This document shows positions 6,670-12,338 of a stretch of DNA of 12,338 nucleotides, piece after piece (positions within the stretch are counted from its first letter, which is position 1; the number at the start of each line of letters is the position of its first letter). The notes under the pieces were generated by a model. It saw nothing but the letters and a program-made list of their open reading frames with translations. It was not told the origin of the DNA and did not search any database. Made by a program: the position numbers and the translations under genes. This DNA is from Spirochaetia bacterium (GTDB lineage: Bacteria > Spirochaetota > Spirochaetia > Treponematales > Breznakiellaceae). The stretch is taken from assembly GCA_026002265.1 (NCBI GenBank), contig BOBG01000062.1, positions 1 to 12,338 of the forward strand. Reading direction: 5' to 3'.

Positions 6670-6705
6670 TTTGTATGCTTAAGCTTTTCCGGAGAGGAAA
6701 TGTGT

Positions 6706-7716
6706 ATGAAAATTGGAAACAGTTATTGGGGCAAAAAGGTCCTCTGGTACTTTATCACCCTCATTATTGCGGTATTTCTCAACTTTTTACTGCCGCGGCT
6801 CATTCCGGGAAATCCGGTTGCAACCATAGTTGCGTCAATGACGGCCGGTATGACCGATGCTAACGCGCAAAAAAAAGTCTACGATGCGTACATGGCAATG
6901 TTTGGGTTGGATAAACCTATATGGCAGCAATTTGTAATCTATATTGGGAATTTATTTAAGGGAAACATGGGAATTTCCTTTTACAATTTTCCCCGGGAAG
7001 TGAGTGATATTATTGCTGCTGCAATTCCTTGGACATTAATGCTCCAGATTCCGGCCATTCTCGTCGGATGGTTTTTCGGCAATGCACTCGGCGCAATCAC
7101 CGCGTACCGGAAAGGCATTTTCGACCGGGTATTTTTCCCCTTTTTTTTGTTTCTGAGTGCTATACCGGCATTTGGTTTAGCCATTGTAAATGTACACTTT
7201 TTAGCAAATAAAGCACATCTTTTTCCGGGCGGACTTGGGTATGCATTCGATATGCTCCCCAATTGGGGCAATCCGGTTTTTTTACTTTCCGTTCTCGATC
7301 ATTACCGGCTGCCGTTTTTAACAATGGTTCTCGTCGTTATCGGTGGACAGGCGCTTGGTATGCGGGAAATGTCAATTTATGAACTCAACGCTGACTATGT
7401 TAAGTACAGTCGGCTTATGGGAATAAAAGATTCAAAAATCGTCTCCTATGTGTTCCGGAATGCAATGCTTCCGCAAATTACCGGACTCGCACTTTCACTC
7501 GGTACCATGATCGGGGGTAATTTAATCACCGAAATTGTGTTCAGTTATCCGGGGTTAGGGACAACAATGTTTTCAGCAATCCGGACTCAAGATTTTCCTT
7601 TAATCTCCGGCTGTACTTTAATTATCACAGTTACAGTACTTGCTGCGAATTTTTTGGTGGATATTATCTGCGGAATAATCGATCCGCGTGTCCGTGCTGC
7701 CAACGAGGAAGGTTAA
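6706..7716 (+). CDS. ABC transporter permease, DppB/OppB type
   Basis: 336 residues, normal length for the family, in the inner membrane. A first membrane segment (~12-30, [20 protein letters not shown]) precedes the family signature LIPGNPV (32-38); [15 protein letters not shown] (66-80) is the conserved periplasmic stretch; further membrane segments follow at ~108-130, 143-163, 203-222, 257-277 and 304-325. The cytoplasmic coupling loop [20 protein letters not shown] (230-249) followed by FRNAMLP is the EAA motif that contacts the ATPases, and the end [12 protein letters not shown] is typical. I chose the ATG at 6706, eight bases after GGAGAGG (6691-6697), over the ATG at 6700, which is only two bases from it; upstream in-frame starts lack family sequence. 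The next permease starts one base after the stop. The gene is separated from the binding protein by 243 bases of repeats. Confidence 0.92.
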   Translation: MKIGNSYWGKKVLWYFITLIIAVFLNFLLPRLIPGNPVATIVASMTAGMTDANAQKKVYDAYMAMFGLDKPIWQQFVIYIGNLFKGNMGISFYNFPREVSDIIAAAIPWTLMLQIPAILVGWFFGNALGAITAYRKGIFDRVFFPFFLFLSAIPAFGLAIVNVHFLANKAHLFPGGLGYAFDMLPNWGNPVFLLSVLDHYRLPFLTMVLVVIGGQALGMREMSIYELNADYVKYSRLMGIKDSKIVSYVFRNAMLPQITGLALSLGTMIGGNLITEIVFSYPGLGTTMFSAIRTQDFPLISGCTLIITVTVLAANFLVDIICGIIDPRVRAANEEG

Positions 7717-7717
7717 T

Positions 7718-8680
7718 ATGGGTTATTTTTTCAAAACTGCCTTTAAATCCGGAAAATTCCGGTTTGGGTTTATTACCATTGGAATTATCCTCTTGTTAAT
7801 GATTTTGTACCCGATTTTTGTGCACACGGATCCGCTTTTAATGGAAGGCGGAATGTTTGAGCGCCCGAATATCCGGGAAATGATGCGGAATAAAAATGCC
7901 GGAGAAACAGCGGTTCCGGAACAAAGTGCCCCGACTGAAACTGACGATCTTCTTGCATTATGGGGACTTACTGCTGTACAACGTGAAGCTCCAAAAACGC
8001 TGCATATCCTCGGAACAGATAATTTCGGCCGGGATGTTATGGCGGAATTGGTTGCCGGAACAAAAACGAGTCTGCTGATCGGCTTAATTGCCGGAATAAT
8101 TGCAACATTACTCGGTTTAACTATTGGACTCATCGCAGGTTATGTCGGAGGGCAGCTGGACAATTTTCTCTCCAGTTTAACTAATATTTTTATCGTTATT
8201 CCCTCTTTTGTAATTCTTGTACTCGTTTCGGTGAGTATTTCCGTGCGGAGTTTTTGGGTAACCGGTATTATCATTGGTATAACGAGTTGGCCGTGGACAG
8301 CGCGTTCGGTCCGGGCCCAGACAACAAGTCTCCGGAATCGCGATCATGTCAATCTTTCAAAACTTTCCGGTCATAGTATGCCACGAATTATTGTTCAGGA
8401 TATTTTACCGTATATTGCATCTTACGTGGTTATGGCATTTATTTTACAGGTTGCGTCCGGAATTTTGTCTGAAGCCCAGCTTTCTATGCTTGGTCTCGGC
8501 CCCCAGAATGTAGCAAGTTTAGGACTGATGATGAATTGGGCGGTAACATTCAGTGCGCTTCCAACCGGTGCATGGTGGGCATTTTTACCGGTGGTAATAA
8601 TGGTAGCATTAATCAGCTTTTCCCTTAATTTAATGAATTCCGGACTCGACCAAATATTTAACCCGCAGATAAGGAGTTAG
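7718..8680 (+). CDS. ABC transporter permease, DppC/OppC type
   Basis: 320 residues; partner of the preceding permease in the transmembrane heterodimer. One membrane segment at ~17-36, then a ~60-residue hydrophilic periplasmic stretch (37-96) longer than I expect for classical DppC, then the signature [17 protein letters not shown] (98-114). Membrane segments follow at ~119-142, 156-176, 181-193, 234-252 and 285-306. The coupling loop [20 protein letters not shown] (210-229) and LP is the EAA motif; [11 protein letters not shown] (251-261) and the final [17 protein letters not shown] fit the family. The ATG at 7718 follows GAGGAAGG (7705-7712); an in-frame start at 7688 would overlap the previous gene and has no ribosome site. 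The stop is two bases before the next gene. Confidence 0.92.
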   Translation: MGYFFKTAFKSGKFRFGFITIGIILLLMILYPIFVHTDPLLMEGGMFERPNIREMMRNKNAGETAVPEQSAPTETDDLLALWGLTAVQREAPKTLHILGTDNFGRDVMAELVAGTKTSLLIGLIAGIIATLLGLTIGLIAGYVGGQLDNFLSSLTNIFIVIPSFVILVLVSVSISVRSFWVTGIIIGITSWPWTARSVRAQTTSLRNRDHVNLSKLSGHSMPRIIVQDILPYIASYVVMAFILQVASGILSEAQLSMLGLGPQNVASLGLMMNWAVTFSALPTGAWWAFLPVVIMVALISFSLNLMNSGLDQIFNPQIRS

Positions 8681-8682
8681 CC

Positions 8683-9720
8683 GTGGCAATGCTCGAAGTA
8701 AAAAACCTGACAACATTCTATAAAACTCGAATGAATGAAAAAGTCTGCTCGGTTGATAATGTTTCTTTTACGCTGGAAGAGGGAAAATCTCTGGGAATTG
8801 CAGGCGAATCCGGGTGCGGAAAAAGTACGTTAGCGATGAGTGTAATGGGTTATTATTTTCCGCCGCTTAATTACGAATCCGGTTCTATTATCATTGATGG
8901 AAAAGAGATAACAAAACTTCCTCCGGATACAATCCGCACAACAGTATTGGGAACTGATATTGCGTATATTCCTCAAGCTGCAATGAATGCGCTCAATCCG
9001 ACCCGAAAAATAATACGGTTTATTGAGGATGTTTTACAGGCGCATGGAACAAAAATGACAAAATCTGAAATTCGTCACCTTGCCCAGGAACGTTTTGCAA
9101 TCCTTAATCTTCCGGAAAAAGTGCTAGATCAATATGCGGTAGAACTTTCCGGCGGTATGAAACAGCGTACTATTATTGCTATTTCAACGATTTTAAATCC
9201 AAAAGTTTTAATCGCTGATGAGCCGTCTTCCGCGCTTGATGTTTCTTCACAAAAAATTGTGATAAAATTGCTCCATGATTTAATGCAGAAAAAATTTGTC
9301 CGGTCAATGCTTTTTATTACCCATGAATTACCGCTTCTTTACAACGTAACTGACGATATTATGGTAATGTACGCGGGAGAAATTGTTGAACGCGGCAGTG
9401 CGAAAGAAATGATTTTTGATCCAATAATGCCCTATTCAAAAGGGTTAATGAATTCAATTATTGTGCCGGAAGATGGTACTCGTGGGCATATTTTACAAGC
9501 GATTCCGGGATCCCCGCCGAATTTAAAGAAACGTCCGGTTGGGTGCCGGTTTGGTGACCGGTGTAAATATGCTGATGAACTATGCCGGAAAGATTCTGTA
9601 AATGAGCAAAATGCAAGCATTGGAAGGTCTTACCGGTGCCGGCATCCTCTTGAAGAATTGTACCAAATTTATGAAAATGAATTACCGGCTTTGCTTGGCG
9701 ATAATGAGGAAAAGAAATGA
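8683..9720 (+). CDS. ABC transporter ATP-binding protein, DppD/OppD type with C-terminal cysteine cluster
   Basis: 345 residues. Walker A GESGCGKS (41-48), Q-loop region [17 protein letters not shown] signature LSGGMKQR (155-162), Walker B VLIADE (175-180), D-loop SALD and switch histidine His214 in FITHE. The C-terminal oligopeptide/dipeptide extension has Cys288, Cys294, Cys301 and Cys319 in [15 protein letters not shown]...YRCRHP, the four-cysteine pattern that holds a 4Fe-4S cluster in family members. It drives uptake together with the next gene as a heterodimer. GTG at 8683 is preferred: AAGGAG at 8671-8676 is six bases away, against twelve for the in-frame ATG at 8689. The stop overlaps the next start as ATGA, so the two ATPases are probably made in equal amounts. 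Confidence 0.93.
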   Translation: MAMLEVKNLTTFYKTRMNEKVCSVDNVSFTLEEGKSLGIAGESGCGKSTLAMSVMGYYFPPLNYESGSIIIDGKEITKLPPDTIRTTVLGTDIAYIPQAAMNALNPTRKIIRFIEDVLQAHGTKMTKSEIRHLAQERFAILNLPEKVLDQYAVELSGGMKQRTIIAISTILNPKVLIADEPSSALDVSSQKIVIKLLHDLMQKKFVRSMLFITHELPLLYNVTDDIMVMYAGEIVERGSAKEMIFDPIMPYSKGLMNSIIVPEDGTRGHILQAIPGSPPNLKKRPVGCRFGDRCKYADELCRKDSVNEQNASIGRSYRCRHPLEELYQIYENELPALLGDNEEKK

Positions 9721-10538
9721 CCCGGAATAAAATTGGAGAAGCGTTTTTAAACGCAAAAGGCCTTACAAAAGAATTCGGACGAGGCGATAAAAAAACAATT
9801 GCAGTCAATAATGTTGATTTTACGTTTCACCGGAGTGAAATTATTTCTATTGTCGGTGAAAGCGGATCCGGAAAGACAACGATTGCAAAGATGATCCTCG
9901 GACTTTTAACTCCGACCCGCGGAGAGATTGATTTTGAAGGAAAACCGCGCGATATTTCCAATCAGGCAAAGCGTAAAAAGTATTGGCAGAATATACAGGC
10001 AATTTTTCAGGATCCTTTTTCTACCTATAATATTTTTAATAAAATTGATTCGGTACTGCTTGACTGTATAAGGCTGCAAGGCGGAGGCAATTTAAGCGAT
10101 AATGAAAAAATGGAAAAAATGATCGAAGCTTGTTCCTTTGTCAACTTGAAATTTGCAGAATTATCCAATAAATATCCGTTTGAATTATCCGGCGGACAGA
10201 TGCAGCGTTTGATGATTGCCCGGATCTTTATGCTTAAACCGAAACTGCTTATCGCTGATGAACCGACCTCTATGATTGATGCGTGTTCTCGCGCTACTAT
10301 TCTGGATATGCTCCTTAAACTTCGTGACGAAATCAATATGACTATTGTATTTATTACCCACGATATTGGACTCGCATACTATATTTCCGACACCGTATAT
10401 ATTATGGAACATGGAATTATTGTTGAGCGAGGCACTGCGGACGAGGCGATTTTGCACCCAAAATCTGATTATACCAAACGACTTCTCGGAGATGTTCCAA
10501 AAATATATGAACCGTGGGATTTTTCTCAGGGAGCGTAA
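9717..10538 (+). CDS. ABC transporter ATP-binding protein, DppF/OppF type
   Basis: 273 residues. Walker A GESGSGKT (48-55), Q-loop Gln98 in [11 protein letters not shown], signature LSGGQMQR (157-164), Walker B LLIADE (177-182), D-loop SMID, and switch histidine His215 in FITHD. It is shorter than many DppF/OppF proteins (~310-330) because the C-terminal cysteine-bearing extension is absent, ending soon after [15 protein letters not shown]; this is common in the sugar-type systems of the class. The ATG overlaps the previous stop by four bases and is preceded by GAGGAAAAG. It completes the importer: one binding protein, two permeases, two ATPases. Confidence 0.93.
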   Translation: MTRNKIGEAFLNAKGLTKEFGRGDKKTIAVNNVDFTFHRSEIISIVGESGSGKTTIAKMILGLLTPTRGEIDFEGKPRDISNQAKRKKYWQNIQAIFQDPFSTYNIFNKIDSVLLDCIRLQGGGNLSDNEKMEKMIEACSFVNLKFAELSNKYPFELSGGQMQRLMIARIFMLKPKLLIADEPTSMIDACSRATILDMLLKLRDEINMTIVFITHDIGLAYYISDTVYIMEHGIIVERGTADEAILHPKSDYTKRLLGDVPKIYEPWDFSQGA

Positions 10539-10540
10539 TA

Positions 10541-10996
10541 TTGAAAATTGGTGAAAGAATAGTCCACATTATTTCCGGAATAAAAATATTTATTTTTAAA
10601 CATCGGACATTATTCTTAAGGCTGCCATTGATTGTAGTGATTATTAGTCTGTGGTTTCTTTCGTCACAAAGCCGTCTGCTGCGTTTACCGGGATTTATTG
10701 GCAGAGATAAAATTGCACATACTATCGCATATTGCGGACTTGCGATTACACTCAGCCTGTGGTTTCCCATCGAAAAATGGAGAAGCCGGCGCTTTTTAAC
10801 TATATGTAGTGTAATATTAATTTCGACATTGTATGGTATTATTGATGAACTTCATCAATTTTTTACACCGGGTAGAGATTCTAGTATATTGGATTTGTTT
10901 GCAGATACCGCAGGTGCAACAATCGGCGCTGGATTATTTTTGCTTTTTGTCGAAATTTTTAGTAAATGGTCCCGGATTCCCAAAAATTCTAGATAA
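10541..10996 (+). CDS. VanZ-like family membrane protein
   Basis: 151 residues from a TTG at 10541. GGGAG (10528-10532) lies eight bases upstream, and the start is two bases after the previous stop; an alternative GTG at 10514 would overlap the ATPase gene and has no ribosome site. VanZ hallmarks are present: RDKIAHTIAYCGLA (55-68), then IIDELHQFFTPGRDSSILDL (100-119) and FADTAGATIGAG, with conserved Asp56-Lys57, His60, Asp102, His105-Gln106, Pro110-Gly-Arg, Asp118 and Asp122. Hydrophobic segments lie at ~24-41, 59-75, 86-102 and 123-140. Family members include VanZ of glycopeptide resistance, but most have unknown roles and this protein should not be read as a resistance gene. Its place as last gene of the ABC operon suggests co-expression without revealing function. 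Confidence 0.85.
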   Translation: MKIGERIVHIISGIKIFIFKHRTLFLRLPLIVVIISLWFLSSQSRLLRLPGFIGRDKIAHTIAYCGLAITLSLWFPIEKWRSRRFLTICSVILISTLYGIIDELHQFFTPGRDSSILDLFADTAGATIGAGLFLLFVEIFSKWSRIPKNSR

Positions 10997-11179
10997 TTAA
11001 TGCTCCTCGAATGATGGATTAGAAAATACGAATTGTTGGGGTCAATAGGGTCCACGAATATCACAAATGTACACGAATGTATGAATAGGATCCACGAATA
11101 TCACGAATGTACACGAATATATGAATAGAAGCCACGAATATCACGAATGTACACGAATATATGAATGTATGAATAGGGG

Positions 11180-11261
11180 CCACGGATGTCACGAATGTAC
11201 ACGAATAAGAAAAATAATTAGTAAGAAGTATTCATTCGTGAATATTCGTGTGTATTCGTGG
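11180..11261. repeat. 82-base hairpin module, copy 1
   Basis: Starts CCACGGATGTCACGAATGT and ends GTGTATTCGTGG. The left CCACG...ACACGAAT arm is an imperfect complement of the right ATTCGTGAATATTCGTG...ATTCGTGG arm, around an A/T-rich centre (AAGAAAAATAATTAGTAAG). It recurs, also 82 bases long, at 11316-11397. Confidence 0.8.
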
Positions 11262-11315
11262 ATCTTTTCTAGGGTCCACGAATGTCACAAATGTACACGA
11301 ATATATGAATAGAGT

Positions 11316-11397
11316 CCACGAATATCACAAATGTACACGAATAAGAAAAATAATTAGTAAGAAGTATTCATTCGTGAATATTCGTGTGTATTCGTGG
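11316..11397. repeat. 82-base hairpin module, copy 2
   Basis: Same orientation as 11180-11261 and of identical length. By eye the copies differ only at three bases in the left arm (CCACGAATATCACAAATGT here) and are identical from GTACACGAATAAG to the end. A 54-base stretch with one plain repeat unit separates them, so the array probably grew by duplication of the module plus one unit. Confidence 0.8.
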
Positions 11398-11445
11398 ACA
11401 TCTTCCGGTGTTCCTTCGACAGAGTCAGGGAACGCTTTCACTTAC

Positions 11446-11537
11446 GAGGGGGGTGCCGGCATCACGACAGGCTCGATGCCCGGTTATCGAGCCTGTCGTG
11501 ATAGAGGCAGGGGGAAGACACCCCCTCATTCCGGATT
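11446..11537 (-). repeat. REP/MITE-like palindromic element, copy 2
   Basis: Read on the minus strand it has the same ends as 6509-6596: AATCCGGAAT, TGAGGGGGTGT, CCCCCTGCCTC on one side and CCGGCACCCCCCTC on the other. The core differs: ATCACGACAGGCTCGAT (11461-11477), an 8-base loop and ATCGAGCCTGTCGTGAT (11486-11502), a perfect 17-bp stem. GAGGGGGGTG (11446-11455) can also pair with ACACCCCCTC (11518-11527) to close the element. It begins inside the 3' end of leuA, including its stop codon. Next to it, 11413-11429 carries CCTTCGACAGAGTCAGG, the counterpart of the core sequence in copy 1. Confidence 0.75.
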
Positions 11538-12338
11538 GAATTCCCATTCAAGTGCATTTATTGCTGCAAGATAGGCTTTTATAGAAGACTCTATCACATC
11601 AGTTGAGATACCGCGGCCATTCCAATGCCGGCCATTCCATGCAATTTTGACAGTGGTTTGTCCCTGTGCGTCCTCTCCGCTGGTGATTGCACCCAATTCA
11701 TAGAGTTCTAACACCGGCTCTTTGCCGATAATCTGATTGATCGATTTGAAAGCCGCTTCGATTGGACCGTCCCCCATGGCGACCCGTTCAATGTATTCAC
11801 CAGTTTTATGCTGAAGCCGGATCGCACTCGTTGCGCTCAGAGTGGATCCGGAATTAACAACCCATCGGTCGAGTTTCCATGTTGTCTCCGGTGTTACACC
11901 GGAAATACCCATAACCAAAGCTTCGAGATCTTCGTCAGTGACTGTTTTCTTCCGGTCAGCTAATGCTTTAAACTGTAGAAAGATAGTTTCAATGTCATCA
12001 GCCGCTGACGGAATCCCTAACTCGTTAAGGCGCTTTTCTAAAGCGTGCCGGCCGCTGTGTTTACCGAGTATTAACCGGTTTTGCGGTACTCCAACTGATT
12101 CCGGAGTCATAATTTCGTAGGTTGCCCGGTTTGCCATAACCCCATGCTGATGAATCCCAGACTCATGCGTAAACGCATTATCACCGACAATAGCTTTATT
12201 AGGAGGGATTTTTGAACCGGTTGTTTGAGCTACAAGCCGGCTGGTGATGTAGAGCTGCTCACTGTGAATCCGGGTGTCAGCCTGCAAAAGTTCCCGCCTG
12301 ACCCGCAGTCCCATGACAATTTCTTCCAAAGATGCGTT
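11526..12338 (-). CDS. leuA: 2-isopropylmalate synthase, C-terminal part (5' end beyond the window)
   Basis: About 270 residues of the enzyme that condenses acetyl-CoA with 2-oxoisovalerate in the first committed step of leucine synthesis. The frame stays open to the window edge: NASLEEIVMGLRVRR corresponds to the conserved GNASLEEVVMA region near the end of the catalytic barrel, so the N-terminal part is outside. Visible marks: NKAIVGDNAFTHESGIHQHG with the metal-binding-type HESGIHQ segment, NRLILGKHSGRHALEKRL, and the linker TDEDLEALV. Then comes the C-terminal LeuA dimer/leucine-feedback domain, from WKLDRWVVNSG through GDGPIEAAFKSIN to ELYELGAITSGEDAQGQTTV. Related homocitrate or citramalate synthases share much of this, but the HSGRHAL and regulatory-domain sequence favour LeuA. 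It ends FNPE-TGA, with the last codons inside the repeat element, and converges on the ABC operon. Confidence 0.92.
   Translation of the reverse strand, partial: NASLEEIVMGLRVRRELLQADTRIHSEQLYITSRLVAQTTGSKIPPNKAIVGDNAFTHESGIHQHGVMANRATYEIMTPESVGVPQNRLILGKHSGRHALEKRLNELGIPSAADDIETIFLQFKALADRKKTVTDEDLEALVMGISGVTPETTWKLDRWVVNSGSTLSATSAIRLQHKTGEYIERVAMGDGPIEAAFKSINQIIGKEPVLELYELGAITSGEDAQGQTTVKIAWNGRHWNGRGISTDVIESSIKAYLAAINALEWEFNPE

Larger units (their letters stand above)
11051..11397. repeat. Array of CACGAAT-type repeats
   Basis: A ~350-base tract in the convergent spacer after the VanZ-like gene. The basic unit is about 40 bases: CCACGAATATCACGAATGT, then ACACGAATATATGAATAG with variants. 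Units begin near 11051, 11091 and 11131 (period 40) and 11179 (period 48, from an extra GTATGAAT). Another unit starts near 11275. Two units continue into longer hairpin modules listed separately. Small open frames across the tract translate to repetitive HEYHECTRI-like peptides and are not credited as genes. No open frame in 10997-11525 looks like a protein. Confidence 0.85.

Noticed and set aside
6601..6705. Longer N-terminus for the DppB-type permease from a TTG at 6601
   Set aside because: The added residues are hydrophilic, match no family sequence and cover the hairpin at 6633-6669; GGAGAGG is well placed for the ATG at 6706.
10541..10996. Glycopeptide resistance gene
   Set aside because: Only the VanZ-like fold is present; no vanHAX-type genes or regulator accompany it, and most family members are unrelated to resistance.
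11051..11397. CRISPR-like array
   Set aside because: Units are contiguous, of uneven length (40, 48 and longer) and lack unique spacers; no cas gene is present.
11121..11574. Small open frames giving HEYHECTRI-like peptides
   Set aside because: They are translations of the CACGAAT repeat array, with periodic low-complexity sequence and no ribosome sites.

Overview
The window looks like chromosomal DNA of a diderm, spirochaete-like bacterium, possibly a free-living or gut Treponema relative. This rests on the style of the HD-GYP protein's N-terminus, the signal peptide of the binding protein and the overall codon use, so the placement is tentative. The tetranucleotide CCGG is strikingly over-represented in genes and in spacers. 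No tRNA, rRNA, CRISPR array, transposase or phage gene was seen.

Positions 1-2967 (+ strand): an AAA+ ATPase with winged-helix-like N-terminal sequence and a variant Walker B motif (Asn-Glu) is followed, with a 4-base GTGA overlap, by a COG0731-like radical SAM protein of unknown reaction. An AroH-type chorismate mutase follows. The 5' end of the ATPase gene is unclear because a different frame reads more like protein over the first ~130 bases. Positions 2964-4085 (- strand): an HD-GYP-type protein with altered metal-site residues converges on the chorismate mutase gene, and the two share the palindrome CTAG as stop codons.

Positions 4086-4713: a 628-base spacer with dispersed repeats built on GGTCTGTCCCC, then a strong sigma70-type promoter and a ~98-base leader with complementary segments that could fold in mutually exclusive ways. 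The leader opens a long + strand operon: a family-5 extracellular binding protein (4714-6462), two DppB/DppC-type permeases (6706-7716, 7718-8680), two DppD/DppF-type ATPases (8683-9720, 9717-10538) and a VanZ-like membrane protein (10541-10996). Together the first five make one complete peptide/nickel/oligosaccharide-class ABC importer. The 243-base gap between the binding protein and the first permease holds a REP/MITE-like palindromic element and a second hairpin, which suggests uneven expression of the operon.

Positions 10997-11525: a convergent spacer made mostly of an array of CACGAAT-type repeats ending in two nearly identical 82-base hairpin modules, then a second, inverted copy of the element at 6511-6596 with a different hairpin core. 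Positions 11526-12338 (- strand): the C-terminal part of 2-isopropylmalate synthase (leuA), cut by the window edge; its stop codon lies inside the conserved end of the repeat element.
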